Assembly: GCF_030272615.1 (NCBI RefSeq)
Contig: NC_081409.1
Span: 528,548,291 to 528,612,290, forward strand
Length of the DNA: 64,000 nt
Origin: Cryptomeria japonica
Lineage: Eukaryota > Streptophyta > Pinopsida > Cupressales > Cupressaceae
Direction of reading: 5' to 3'
Each line of letters starts with the position of its first letter. Within the stretch, counting starts at the first letter, position 1. The notes beneath the pieces are model-generated. The model ran no database searches. It was not told the origin of the DNA and worked only from the letters and a program-made list of their open reading frames with translations. Below are positions 23,015 to 36,708 of the stretch, piece by piece. A program made the translations under genes and the position numbers.

Positions 23015-24648
23015 CTAGTTCTCATCAGGAGGGGTGGATATCCCTAACTTGTCTCTCAAATAGACAAATGTATCTACAAGAATAGGCTTAGTGAAAATAT
23101 CAACTATTTGTTCCTTTGTAGATACATACTCCAGCTTCACTTTCTCTTCACTGACTTGCTCTCTCAAGTAATGATATTTGATTGACACATGCTTAGTCTT
23201 TGAATGTCACATCAGATTCTTTGACATGTTAATAGTATTAGAATTATCACAGTATATAACAATAGGCTCATCATAAATAACTCTAATATCCTTCAACATT
23301 TGCTTCATTCAGACTACCCAATTGCAATTACTAGCAGCAGCAATGTACTCAGCTTCAGAAGTAGATAAGGACACTAAATCTTGTTTCTTACTAGCCCATG
23401 AAACCAAATTCCTACCCAACCACCAGTAGTTCTCTTCCAGTCATCAACATCACGAGCCCAATCTGTATCAGTGTAGGCACATAGCATGAAATCATCATTC
23501 CTCGAATACCATAAATCATAATTTACAATTCCTTTCAAGTATCTGAATATCCTCTTCATGGCAGTGACATGACTCTCTTTCGGATCAACTTGATATATAG
23601 AAGCCATGCACACAACATGCATAATGTTTGGCCTATTCTGAGTAAGGTATAGCAGTCCACCAACCATAGATTTGTAAAAACTTTGATTATCTTTAGGAGA
23701 TTCATCATTCTTAGACAATTTACAACCAGTTACCATAGGAGTTTCAACAGGTTTGGAGTCATCTAACCCAAACTTCTTCAACAATTCCTTCACATACTTA
23801 GTTTGAGATATGAATATACCTTTTCCAGTCTATGAAATTTTCAAATCTAAGAAAAATTTCATCTCACCTATCATAGACATCTCAAATTCTTTCTACATAT
23901 CACTGGAAAACTTCATGCTGAAGTTATCATCACGTCCAAAGATAATATCATCAACAAAGACTTCAAAAATCAGGATGTTATCATTTTCTATCTTAAAGTA
24001 TAGATTACTGTCAGCAACACCTTTACTAAATCCCAATTTCAATAAATATTTATCTAATCTAGAATACTAGGCTCTAGAGGCTTGCTTCAGTCCATAGAGA
24101 GCTTTCTTCAACTTACATATCATATCTCCATCATCTGATAGTGAAAATCCATCAAGTTTCTCAATGTAGACTTCTTTCTCAAGATCATCATTCAAAAAGG
24201 CAGATTTGACATCCATCTGATATACCTTGAAATCTTTATAAGCAACATATGCAAGCAATAGTCTAACAACTTCAAGTTTGGCAATCGAAGAAAAAGTCTC
24301 CTCATAATCAATTCCTTCTTTTTGAGAATATCCTTTGCAAACCAGTCTAGCTTTATTTCTGACAACTTCACCAGCTTCATTCAATTTGTTCATAAATACC
24401 CATTTAGTACCAATAACATTTTTATCTTTAGGTCTAGGCACAAGTTCCCAAGTATTATTCTTTTCAATCTGATCTAGTTCTTCTTCCATAGATCTCATCC
24501 AATTTTCATCTTTGCAAGCTTCATCAACATCTTTAGGTTCAACTTTAGAAATCAAGCATACTTCTTTAGCAGTTAACCTTCTTCTAGTCATTACACCTTT
24601 ATTCTTATCACTAATAATTTGATTTTCAAAAACATTTATTCTTACATA
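23015..24648 (-). pseudogene. D reverse transcriptase and RNase H (Copia)
   Basis: On the minus strand, the RT start NTWELVPRP, IGTKWVF, RLVCKGYSQKEGIDYEETF, YQMDVKSAFLN and ALYGLKQASRA is followed by the catalytic FVDDIIFG near 23950. Connection-region motifs are LLKKFGLDDSKPVETPM and KSMVGGLLYLTQNRP. RNase H follows with AYTDTDWA and, after a frame change near 23390, SEAEY, then IFTKPI and a stop at 23015-23017. Stops include TGG-to-TAG just after QASRA. The family copies RNA to DNA and degrades the RNA strand. The upstream end joins integrase across the B insertion. Confidence 0.88.
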
Positions 24649-24653
24649 CCTCA

Positions 24654-27600
24654 TGTTGTTCACCAAAAGTGATAACCCAAGAACACCTGCTAATATTTCT
24701 ATGAAATGGCCAATTTCAGCCTATGAAACACATCAGGGCTTGGACAACATAACATAGGACCCTAATTGATCCTCCTGCACTTCAGGTTTTGCTAGACCTA
24801 GGGGGGGACACCCTTTTGATGCACTAAATACAACAATTACAGACACATAATTGTACCAACACTAAGCAGATAGATCATTTCACAAGCTCAACATGTTAGG
24901 AAACATTACAGATTGGCTAGATCTGTACAAACAAGAGGATGAAATAGAGCTTGGAAAGAATGGAACACAAGCACCCCTAAACATGAGGGGAAATTAGATT
25001 TATCTTATAAAATGTATATTTGAAAACATCCCCAAACCTGCAAGACCAGTGCCTTGTTCATTGGGCAACAGAGTCACACACAAGACTACAAATATGAATC
25101 ATAGATGCAAGTTTGTTTTTCCTTACAGCATATCCCTGCACTAATACCTTGTACTAATGCATTACTCAATCCATTCATAAAATTATCAGATCTGGGACAC
25201 ATTCCATTGTTTATGACTGACTATAGAGTTTAAACTCTTCATTGAAGAATGCCTACAAACAATCATACAATCTCCTTGAGATGACAAATTATAAGCCTCC
25301 TTGAGGATTCAATTCATAACAATTAAATGCATACACAAAGACAATATCATGGGAAATTACTCGTGCCTGACACAAGTAAGACCTGCAACTAAAACCACAT
25401 TCACAGCACTGCCCTGCAATCTCTATACCCTGAAACAAACCAAAAGCATTTACAAATTTGGGTCATGACATTCAGAAAGTGGAAGCCATCAAATCTGGAG
25501 CATTTTCCAAATTTCTGGAACCCTTACAACTAAGAAGAATTGAGAATAAGAAGGAGAGGGAACCAAATCAAATCTGCAATTGAATTGCCAAGTGTTTCCT
25601 CTCTTACTAAATTTCAATCTCGACCAAACTGCTTCCAAAATATCTGATCTTTGCCAAAATTAACTTCATAATCAGATTCCTCATTTCGAGAGCTTTCCGA
25701 AAATATATAACACTTCATACTTTGGCCAAAAATTGAGCCCTGGGTGAATTAATCCTCAACATGGATCCATCATTTAAATTTTTTGAATTTTAATATAGTT
25801 TAAACTATATCATTTACTGATTTTAATTTTGATTTTTTGCCTCCATTTGGTCCTGACGCTTTGCCATGTGGCGGGATATAATTGGTTGATGGGGTCCATG
25901 GGTGCCACCTGGGATGACACCTCATCACCGCCACATGTTCGCTTGCTCATCCATCACTTGGCAGCCACGTGTACGCCACCTCAGTGCCATGTCATCGCCA
26001 TCTAAGTGCCATGTCATCACCACCTCACCTGGCCCACCTACTAGACATCTGACTGTACCTGCCACCTGTGCACCACCTAGCTTTCACCATTTCCCAGGCT
26101 CTAATTTTCGTGCATCTTTGGCTTGCAAAATCATGCGAGTCGTCGATCTTGATCTAACATGCTCACTGGTTAACCTGCTGCATTTTTGCCATTTTCCTTT
26201 CGCCATTTCGCAGGGTTTAACATTCGAGCATCTCGCCTTCACGAAACCGTGCGCACCGTTGATCCATCTTGAACTTGTTCACTGGTTAACCTGATCTTTC
26301 TCTGTAAAATTTGCTCATCTACCTCGGGAAGCATGCATGCATGGGTCCACCTGGTCGCCATCCAGTCACCTCCTCTGTTGCCTCGGGATCCGTGCTCACA
26401 TGTGGGCCCACCTTGAGCACCCATAGGCACCGTCCGTCAAAAGCCTTTATGGCTTAGACATATAACTACCGTAAGGTTTTGCATTTAAATACAAAAACGA
26501 ACCACTTCCCAGTCAATGTGGGATATTGTGATTAAGCCTGGAGCTTCAATTTTAAGCTTTCTCTCTGAGTTTTAATGGCGATTTTGTGATTTGCCTGGGA
26601 AATCAATGCCCTTTGCTTTGGTTATAACGTTGCTTCTCCTCCACCACGCACAGGGATTTACATTGGTGTTTGCATTTTCTTGGAGATTTCATACAAATTT
26701 CACACATGCCCACTCTCCTCCATCATGCTCTGCACAGGGTCTTCACTGGGATTTTCCATCTGCCAATGCATTTGCTTGAAAAACTATGTTGTTCAAAAAA
26801 GAAAACCACATAGAGGAGGAGAGTGTTTAACTCTAATTTGATAGTTTACTGTTGCTGAACATTGGCCTCCCAATATCCACGCAGAGAGGAGGACTTAGGC
26901 AGAATGTGTGTTGAACTTCTAAATTCACCTGTTTCAAACTACCAAATGCATTAATTGGAGCTTGTTGCTGCTGGTAATGCCTCTATTTTCAGGCAAAGGA
27001 GGAGTCTAGCAAGGGCGATGGAGTTTGGCTCACACCCACCAATGGCATTTGCTTAAGATTTAAACGCCTTTCACCATACCACATATTGGAGGAAAGAAGT
27101 CTTTTACCAGCCACGTTGCCATTTGCAATTGCATCAACTTGGAGTTTCAACATTCCCTCTCCTTCACTAATCACGCAAGGGCTACCAAACTATTTGCTGG
27201 AAGCATTTTCTGTTTTCTCTCATGAGACCATCACCATGCCATGTGAAGAGGGTTTATGGCTTGCTGTTGCTTTTGCTGAAATTTAAATGCCTTCCAAACA
27301 TCCACGCACAACAAGGAGGAAACAAGATTGGTTTCCAAATTTCATTTGTATTGAAAATATTTCTATTCTTTTCATTTGCCTCTCCTCCAGCCAATTGTTA
27401 TTTTCTGCTAATTGTTTCTGAATTGCCCCTTTCTCATTTGTGTAGGGAGTCTTTACATTTTTTTTGGAATTGGATTTATGCCTGGCAAACATGCCTTTAC
27501 TATTTGCTTCATCAAAGGGGAAATGTTGGAGATACACCTGCTGATTGCATTGGCTGGAGTTTTAAAATGCACTCCCAGACATCACACACAACAAGGAGAA

Positions 27601-29124
27601 TGTTGGGAAGGTTGTGGAATTTGGCTTTCCACCTCCCAAATTACATTTGGCTAAAAGGTTTAATGAATTTCCACATGCCAATGCATTTGGTTTAAAACTT
27701 TTAAATGGTCTTCTCAACACCACGGTTGCCAAGTGCATTTGCATTCTTAATGTCTCTTCTCTGTCGCTGAAGGAGGATTTGGCTCTAAACTCACCAATTT
27801 GAAATTGCCTGAAGTTCATAATAACATCTTGAACTCTTATGGCATGCCTCATGATTATAATCCATATTTAGATATTCTGAAAATCTCATAGTGAACAAAG
27901 TTGCCAATAAACTAATATGGCATAGGCATGAGCCAAGTCGGGCCCCAAAGTGGGTCTGACTAAAAAAAATTTCATTTTCATGCAACTAACCCCTGGAATG
28001 CTTCACGTACCTCAAAAATACCTCTGGAAATGATCGGCATCACTTTCGGATCATTAATCCGCATTTTACAATTCAGGCAATTACGCCACAATTTTCGCAA
28101 TTAATCGCGAAGACGTAATTTTCAAACCTGTCAAAACACCTTTCTGGAGCTCACCATCTGACAGGTGTGTACTCTAATATACAAGGATGACTTCTACCAA
28201 ATGGTTTCTCAAGACAAGTCCCGAGCAAAGAGATTAATTTTTGAAAATGCCCAACTGGCTTTGTCGACACTGCGGACCTGATGAAATCAATGTCCTGGCA
28301 ACACATGATGCCTTTCTCAAAAATATCAAACGACCTCCGTAGGTCCTCAAATTCAAAACATAGGTACCTTAAAGTACCTATTAAATCTTTTAATTCTTAG
28401 TTCGATCACCAAACTGACAGGATGCAAACGGCGCGCTCATAAAAATGGCTACATTAACTGATATAACAATGGAAGTACGGATAACTAAAAATGATAGCTA
28501 AATGATTCCTTTTGAAAACCGATCAATTGGATTGATAAAAGCTTGAAATTTTAAACGTAGCTCATCATTTATACTGATATCAGCATGGAACAAACATTAT
28601 GCCATGACACTTACTGAGGCAACTTTTACACTTGTGCGAAACATGGCTCCGACTAGCTGTTGAAACAGGGACTTGCCAAAACATAGAAACTGCAAATGGA
28701 TTTGACTTCAAAAACTGAGCAAATGGATTCGTCAAGACCTGAAATTTTGTAGGCTGACTCACATTAATACATGCAATTGAATCCAATTTTAATTTCTCCA
28801 TGACGATCAACAAGTCAAAAGATGTAATCGCTCAAAGAAGGCTACTCAATAAAATCTGCATTTGTGCCTAAAATGCACTTCCAGCACACCCCTCAAAATG
28901 GGTACCTCATAAACTTATCCAAACTGAAATATGAAAGTTTCACATCACTGAATAGGCCAAATGAAATTTGTGGGACATGAATCCCAAGCCTTACCCCCTG
29001 AAAATAAACTGGCTCCATTTTACCCTCTCGCAAACTAGGCCCTTCAAACTGACTCATTTAGGTATGCAGAGCAAATTTTTGAAATGGGCCTCTAAACTTG
29101 ACTCAATTTTGATGAGTCCCAATA
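24654..29124 (-). repeat. B 3' LTR, ORF-less form (about 4.5 kb)
   Basis: The inner boundary at 29124 is set by the conserved 29127-29149 motif, 2 nt from the LTR as in C. On the minus strand it starts TATTGGGACTCATCAAAATTG, alignable with C's TGTTATCACTG start. A U5 segment near 25050 (TGACTCTGT, AAGGCACTGGT) matches one 330 bp from the end of C's LTR. A U3 module at 25850-26430 shares TTTCGCAGGGT, GAGCATC and CCACGTGT with the right LTR. Scattered short plus-strand ORFs here have no support. Confidence 0.65.
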
Positions 29125-29126
29125 GT

Positions 29127-29149
29127 GGCTCTGACTGGGGATGGTTGAT
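29127..29149 (-). promoter_or_regulatory. B conserved motif before the 3' LTR
   Basis: Reads on the minus strand as ATCAACCATCCCC followed by AGTCAGAGCC. It matches 57331-57353 of element C at 22 of 23 positions and sits 2 nt from the LTR in both. It occupies the PPT position but is not purine-rich. Confidence 0.7.
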
Positions 29150-29358
29150 TGTGAGATCAACACAAGAATCTAGATATCTTTGGTTAAGCAGACCATCCAA
29201 AAGATGGATCATTCTTCTCTTCTCTTCTCATTTCAAAAATAGGGCATCCTTATTCTACCCAAATAGGAGGGCACTTTATTGAAAACCACACAACTAAAAG
29301 AAAAGCAACTGTACAAAATATACAACTTATAAATGGCCCAGGGCCATCAAAACTGAAA

Positions 29359-30964
29359 TCAATTCTTACCTCTGTCAAAAACATGATTTTCTTTTCCACA
29401 AACCGGAGGTAAGTTGAGATCATCATTCCAATCTGCCTGATCAAAAACTCTTCCACTTCTAATCAGCTGGTCATATAAAGCATAATCATCAACATGTTTA
29501 TAATCATGACATCTCTGAAAATCAAACACACGCTGAGAGGGTTGGTCACTAGGTGAGCAAAGAGTGCCATATTTTTTACCATTACTTCTTTGCTGAAATG
29601 AGAAGTAATCTGACTCCCTCTGAAAGTTGGGAATATCAGACAGATCCTTATTGCTAGTTTGCTCAAATGATGAACACTCTTCCACAATGATGGCTTGCAA
29701 ACTAGAGAGGAAAACTTCTTCATAACATGACTGCAATTCATCTTGCTGATCACAATTTCTATCAGCACTTTGCACACATGAAAATACATGATTGACACTT
29801 GTCAATGGTTCATTTCCCACTTGTAAATCTGAGAAAACTACTTCAAATCTATCATTCCTTTTAACAGCAAGATCCACACAATGCATACCAAAATTTGAGT
29901 TCATATCAACATATGAATCTACATTATCACACCTATCAAGCGTATATGCATCTTCATCTTGTCCATCACTCAAATCAAAAATAGGGAAATAATCAATAGC
30001 ATATGTATCATACTTCACACTCTCAAAAACATCATCAATATCTAAACAAGTACTGGTTGGGCGTGAGAGATTAGGTACATTTTTGGATGCATACCTCTGA
30101 AAATCAGCAGCTAGGAGCTCTGAAATTTGTTCACTACTTAGTGAACCTTCTTCATTTCCATTTTTCTTGGCTTCATCCTCTAAGCTGTAAAAATTGTCCC
30201 AATCTGATAAAGGTATTAAATCAACAGTGCTCATGTCTCTATGCACATTTACTTCATCATTACAACAACTCGCATCTGCATCATAACCTTTATCATGTTG
30301 CTCATAAAGTGTTGCTATATGTTGCAACATTGTTTCATAACTTTGGTTGCAAATATCTTGTAGATTGAAATCAACAACAAGGTGATCTACATCATTAGCA
30401 TCTGAAACCTCAACGGGCTCATGATTAGTTGAACAATCATTGTTCCCACAAATTTCTTCTTTCTCTGAATACACATCTAAACTATCATGCTGAGAATAAG
30501 AATCACCTTCAGCATCATAGGAGGCATATCCACTCATGGATTCATCTCCCTCACTGTCCTCAATCTTGTGTACATTTTTAGATTTAATTGCTTCAATCTC
30601 ATCTATCCATTCTTTAATACATGCAACACTCTCTTCTCTCAAGGTAGTAGACCAATTAATTGATTCAGGCTCATCAAGCTCTAAAAAATTCAATCAAAAC
30701 AAACTCATGGGGTCTAGCATCAGCTGGAAACTCATTTAATGCAGCTATGAATCTTTTATAAAAAATACATGATGACTCTTCCTCTTTTCTTTTCCCTATT
30801 TTCTTTCTTAAAAACTAGATGAATTTCTCTCAAATCTTTTGAAGACATACTACAATCTCTTTATCAATCTCTTTCAGATTTGACAAAGGATTTGGAGATC
30901 TAGGAACTACATCTAGATCCATCGGGTTTAAAACATCTACTGAACCACTATCATAACCATGCAT
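29359..30964 (-). pseudogene. B acidic ORF, unrecognised
   Basis: A first part from ATG 30964 (MHGYDSGSVDVLN) contains YKRFIAALNEFP and DARPHEFVLIEFF before a stop. A frame change leads into a 444-codon open frame (30693-29359) that is strongly acidic and rich in Asp, Ser, Cys and Tyr. No zinc knuckle, protease or polymerase motif is visible. The place after the PBS is where gag would start, and the YKRFIAALNEFP stretch could be a gag remnant, but I cannot show this. It is not related to C gag by eye. The long intact frame suggests it was translated until recently. Confidence 0.5.
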
Positions 30965-31586
30965 CTCACCGTTTTACAAATTCTTTTCAAAATACAAGCA
31001 ATCACTACTTTTCAGAATCATACACACTTCTCATCATATCTCTAATTGAAAACTTATTTCAATGAAGCAGGTAAATTGTAAATTTCTTTTCCTTTCAATG
31101 GTGACCTTTTCACCTTATAAGGAACATATAATTTCATAGATACTTTGAGGAATACCTTGTAAAATCAATGCTACTACTGTCCACTTCACTTTCCTTTTGA
31201 CTGAGACCTTCAATCTCAAAACTCCAAGCCTTTGTTACCTCTTTGCTGCAAGCTCACCAAATCCTTTAATTTTTTTTTACAATAGTGCACACTGGTGCAG
31301 AGATTTTTCAGAGTTGCCACTCACTGTTGTGAGAATTTATAAAATCATTACTGAACATGAACAGATCTGGACTTACACAAAGATAAAGAGATATCAGACT
31401 TTCAACATTTGGATAGGAATTGACTCTCATGATACAGAGAAAACATTCCTGACTTCATACAACACTACCAGGTAGACAACAATAGATCTGAAAACACTTT
31501 TAGATTTACAACACTTTTATGACTCTTTCCTCAAATGGATATGGCCAGACTCGTGGATTTGACTTGATAAAATTCTTTCACCTCTA
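30965..31586 (-). other. B leader between PBS and acidic ORF
   Basis: About 620 bp with only short open stretches, such as LYVPYKVKRSPLKGKEIYNL near 31130 on the minus strand, broken by stops. Nothing else is recognised. Confidence 0.5.
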
Positions 31587-31604
31587 TCCCTAGTAGAGTC
31601 GCCA
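31587..31604 (-). promoter_or_regulatory. B primer binding site
   Basis: Minus strand TGGCGACTCTACTAGGGA, 4 nt after the end of the right LTR; two bases differ from C's PBS. Similar PBS sequences are known from Ogre-like Tat elements; the tRNA was not identified here. Confidence 0.8.
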
Positions 31605-32544
31605 TTTTTGTTGTCTTCAAAATTTGATTCTCTTTAATCATCCTTAAAATAATATGATTGAACTCGGTGCAGAAGAGACATCAAAGATAAGAAATTCTCA
31701 AGACAACATATGACAAGGTTTGATTGAACCTTCTACACTTCGGACTTACTCAGAGCCCGGGTGGGTATACCTTTGTGAATTGAATTCACACTTTCAAACA
31801 TAAACCCACAACAAACCAGTCCAGAAAACCAGTGGATCTATTCACCTTGAAATTAACTGAAAAAAAAGAATGGAAATTATACTTAAATTCAGCATTTCGA
31901 TCAACAAAACATGCAATAAACAACTTCAATCAATACTAGTGCCTTATCCAAGGTCACAGAGTCATCTAAACTCAAATAATACTCCTCAAACAAAATATTT
32001 GTATGCAGCCCATTGGATTGGTTTCTATTAATCCTTGTATATGCCTGACACCTACGAGAACTTATGCATTCCAAATTAAGCTATGATCATCAAAATTCAA
32101 AGTCTCTTCCAAAGAGTTTACTAGTATGAGTGATCCCCACATCTTTAATTTCCCTCCTAAAGAGAAAAGCTAGCGAACATTTCTACTAAAAATTGCTTTG
32201 CAATTCCATTCAAAAAAAATAACCCTGGATTATTCAGAATGAAAACAGTAAACAAATTGTAAACACACTTGAAGACGACACAAAGATTCACTCAAAACCG
32301 ATGGTCTGTATATTGATATTAAGTTCAAGAAATATTACAAGTTTTTGAATATTCTCCATTAGACTTAGAAAAGCTCAGATAAATTTCTGCAGCATTTTCT
32401 TACAATTCTTTGCGATCATTTTTCCTCTAGTCCTGGTATCCATTTATAACAACATGGATGCACAAATCTTTGTACTTATCGAGGAGAGTTTGTTACAATC
32501 ATTTCTTTCAAAATAAAGAGGTTACAAGCTTTTCGCAAAAGTAG

Positions 32545-35500
32545 TTACAAGCTCTTTTCGACCTCTGCAGTTTCTTCAATAGGCTATTCGGTTGGAACCT
32601 CTTCTACCTTTTTAGGGGCGCTTTCCAACTGTTCCGGATCATGGGTGGCATATTTAGTTGTCCACTCATCATACATTTCTTCTGTCGGCCATGAGAAATT
32701 AATCACTTTATCCTTAGTTTTAGTCAACCTTTTCCAAGAATTTCTCATTTTGTTGACTTCTGAATTGAGAAAACCATAATGTGACTTAATTTTCTCTATC
32801 TCTTGTATTGTCAAAACAAAGAAAGAAGCATCATCTAAATCAATAATTCCTTTAACTCTTGCTGACAATTTAGCTTCTATCTCCTTAAGCCACATTTGTT
32901 TGTCCTTTAATTGATCCTGGCTGGCAAAAACTCCTGGGAGCAACTCAAAAACCTGATCAGTGTACTCCTTTTTGCATAAACTAACCTTCCTATCAACATT
33001 ATCCACCTCTGCTGCTAATTGTACTAAAACTTTAGTGATGTTAGAAGTGGATTTAATGATGGGATTGGCCCTTTCTTCATCACGGGATACACACATAAAC
33101 TCTAAATCTTGCTCCCTAGGCCTCCATTTGTCAAAAATAGGTGTCAAAATGGCCTTGTCTCCCCTGAGCTCATTTCATATAACCATAATTTTACCTACAT
33201 TGTTGTAGAGCAATGAGGCATTTATTGTATCTGCAAAACTGGAAATTGTAGCCCTTACTCTCTCCTCATACTTCTTTGCATATAAGGCCTGAGCCTATTT
33301 TAAGTTTTCTAATTCTTGAGGAGTAATTTCAACCATTTGAGAGCTAGAGGGTGCTGGAGATGGTGGAAACTCAATGACAGGGCTAGTAGGTGGAGGTCTT
33401 GCAGGAGAAGAGGAAATCATCAGTGTTGAAGACTCACCTTGATGGTATTGTCCAGTCAACTGGCTCTGCAGCTTAGCAATGATGCTATCCTTACCTCTTA
33501 CCTCCTCCTTGCCATTGTTATAGGCCTTCAAAACTATTTCCAACTTGAATTGGAGGGCCTCTTTCTCTTTAGCTTCCTTTTCTGCTACTGCAACACTAAA
33601 TTTTTCAGTCTCTAACACAGTGCTAGCAGCTTCCACTACCCCTGTACTCTGCACTTTCTTCACCATCATCCCACCAAGGTAACTTGACCCTAGGGTGTCT
33701 TTGCTTTTCTTACTCTCATTTCTCTTGAGAGACCACATGACGAGTGTAGCATTATCCTTATTGAAAGTAATCCCCTCCATGGGTTTGGTCTCCTTCCTCA
33801 TTGCGTCCAGTACCAGGGCGTCTGCTATATCCCACTCGGGTAGAATAAGCACTCCAGCTTGTGCTACCATATCTCTCCCTTGCTCAGGGGTGATGGTTTT
33901 GAACTCTTCCATCATCTCTTTCTTTATTTCCTCTTCTACCAGGGCTGGATCTTTATTTGGCTATTCAACCTTTCTCTTTTCAAATCTAGCATTATATTTA
34001 TCTATGTTCTGTTTCCATATGAACTGCATAAATGCTTCTGATGTGACAAAATTGTTATCAGCCAAGAAGGCATTAGTTGCCTGCTTTATCTGGGGATCCC
34101 ACTCCTGGCCTTTGAGTTCAATGGTGGTAATATCCATTTCAGCAGCAATGGGTTCTTCTGGCATTCCTTCTTCCACTTCATCATAAGTGTAGGCAATTTC
34201 CCCTAGACTACCTAACTGTAGGAGTTGCTCAGCTGCTGCTTGCTCATTTCCTATATGGATAGGGGATTGGGATGGGGAATACAAAGGTGTATCTGATTGT
34301 ACTTCTTTCCCTACCCTTTGCTTCTTTGGGCTTTCTTGGATGTCAATGACATCTTGTATCTTCCTCTTTCCTTTGGAGGTAGAGGGCTCCCCTGTCGTAG
34401 GCATCAGCACACTATAACTGGATTTCTTGTGCAGTGTATAATCACCAGGAGGGATTGCTTTGCTGGAAGTTGACCTACTTAGGATCATTCTCACCTTTTC
34501 AGGGTTACTTTTGGTTACAGCTTCCCTCTTCTCCTTCAGGGTCTGCATCACATCTTCAAAGCAAACAATTAAAAACTTTATTTTCTCCTCTAGAGGGAAA
34601 AAGCTAGACAATGGGTCATAGCTGGCATCAACCTGATGCACAAAATCCAAGGCTTTCTTATAAGCCACCCATTTCTCTTTCCTTAGCTCCTGCTCATCTA
34701 GATCAAACTCATTTCTGATGAGGTCTTCAGGAAACTGAAATTGATGGGGCCTACCTCTGCATGCTGCTTTCTTTCTAAACATGCCATTGAAGAAGTCTTT
34801 TGGATCAGCACACCTGGACACTACAGTGGACAAATGATAAGGCTTGAGAAAATCCTCAAAGAAATTCCAACCTCCCTTTTTTATTACAAATTGGTGGGCT
34901 ATGGTAGCTGCAGGGAAAATAGTCCCTTTACCGCTACCTGTCAACTCTACCTCTTGTAAACCACCAATTTGTCTAAGGATCTTTGCAATTCCAACTTTGA
35001 GAGGGACCTAGTAAGGTAGCAAAAATGGGGTGCCTCTAAAACCAAACACTCTGAAAACTGTCGAGACTGGATACAAGTAGATGTCACCCCAATTGTGAAC
35101 AATTTTTATGTTCTCTGTGAATTCTTTTGGTCTTATGAATTCCAAAAGAACCTTGGGGATTCTTGGGTTCTCCGAGCAGAGGAGAGTCCTTATCTTGGAT
35201 GCAAAATATTTATCAAACTTCAAAAAACTGGCATCCTCTCTATCCCATGACAACACAGTACTCCATAATTGTACCGACATTTTTTCTCCTTCCTTCTTCT
35301 TGACAAGGTCTAGTCCACTAGCAAAGTAATCACCACCTTTGAAAAGAAAAAGATGCATCAGGAGTGAGTACCATCTGAAAGGCCTATCCACCTTTCCATT
35401 CTTGATTCCTGTTAACCCTCCATGGATAGCATCAGCAATGAAAGAGGCATAATGAAATGTAATTGCAAGAGAAGGATTCAAAATTTGAGCAATCATTAAC

Positions 35501-36186
35501 AGGTAATGATTTGGCGTATTTGCTTTAGCATCTTCTCCCAAAATTTGGCAAAGTGCCCAATACATTCCTTTAGTCCTCAAGGTGAACATACTCAATGAAA
35601 AGGGCTCTTGTGTGTTGGGTCCTACAACTGTCAACCCACCTATCTTCACAAAAAACTCCTTGAGAGGCCCGTTCTTGAGATGACTCCTCTGTGCACTGTA
35701 AATTTGAGCTAATGATCTGAAATATATGGGTTCTAAATAATTAGTAAACTCATTAAGCCCAAAAGCCTTCCTGAATTCTTCAGCATTAATCTCAATAAGG
35801 GTTTTTCCATTTATATCCTGGATGCTTCTTGTGACTGGATCATAGTTGAGCGCAATTTAGGTCAACAAATCTATGTTCATAAATACCCCTGGGACTACCA
35901 ATTTTCCAACATCTAACTCCCAAATACTATTTTGCGGGGCCGGAGAATTTCTCATTCCAAATCCAATCTTAAATAGCCCCAACCCAGACAATCCAACCTG
36001 TGGGTCTCTCAACCAGTTACCCTTGTCATACAATCCTTCTCCTATCTTTAAACGGGGAGCTCTAGGCACTAATTCTTTTGCCTTTGATGCCTGATTAGTT
36101 GACAACGTCAACTGTTCCAGAAAATCATCACAGACACTCCTTTCTGAATAATTAACTTTGCCAGAAAATTCTCTTTTAGGAGCCAT
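32545..36186 (-). pseudogene. LTR-borne ORF, B copy (1,213 codons, no frameshift)
   Basis: ATG at 36186 opens one frame to TAA 32545-32547, 3,642 nt. It is broken only by point stops: TAA 35857, TAG 35008, TAG 33961, TAG 33295, TGA 33175 and TAG 32584. The other copies have Gln or Trp at most of these sites. Residues 1-500 are globular (GLYDKGNW, VGLSGLGLFKIGFG, SLLMHLFLFKGGDYF, LLEFIRPKEF). Near residue 619 is a basic SPKKQRVGKE cluster that could be a nuclear signal. A coiled coil follows near 865-900, then a Pro-rich RPPPTSP segment, then a helical C-terminus. Function unknown. Confidence 0.8.
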
Positions 36187-36708
36187 TTAGAAAATGTAAG
36201 AAATGAATACCACTCCTAGACAATTCTATGACGAATCAATTATCTTATCTAAAACACACCACACAGGAATTGCTACACAAGAATACGAGAAAACCTATTC
36301 TTGACTTGAAGGAATTTGCTCTGCAACTGAATTGACTTGCTCTGTACTTGAAGAAAATAGCTCTGCATCCGCTCCTCTGCAAAATTCTTTATAAGATATC
36401 TTCACCTGGTTGATAGGAAATCAAATATTGTACTCAGGGTCTTAACTACAACATTGATTCTGCATGCTTTGGCCATCCCTTCAAAATTGAATTCATAAGA
36501 GAATTCATATTTTTCACTCCAACGGGTCACAACGTTCCTACAAGTCTTTCATTTTGCTCTTTCACAACTTCACGAAGCATAACTATTGGGCAGCTTGGTC
36601 CTACGAAATAGCGCCGACCGTCCGATCAAAAGACACTTGATCGAGCGTTATACTAACTAACAGCTTTGGCTCCGCCCTGGGTCCCGCTTCTCTATTGGCT
36701 ACATGATA

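Noticed and set aside
25902-26430. Plus- and minus-strand ORFs rich in His, Pro and Cys
   Set aside because: They fall in the U3 module of B's left LTR, have no homologous frame in the related LTRs and no domain motif.
27086-27695. Run of overlapping short plus-strand ORFs that might suggest an exon cluster
   Set aside because: Repetitive phrases (CCAATGCATTTG, ACACAACAAGGAG) and frequent frame changes look like LTR-internal repeats; no splice-supported protein could be built.
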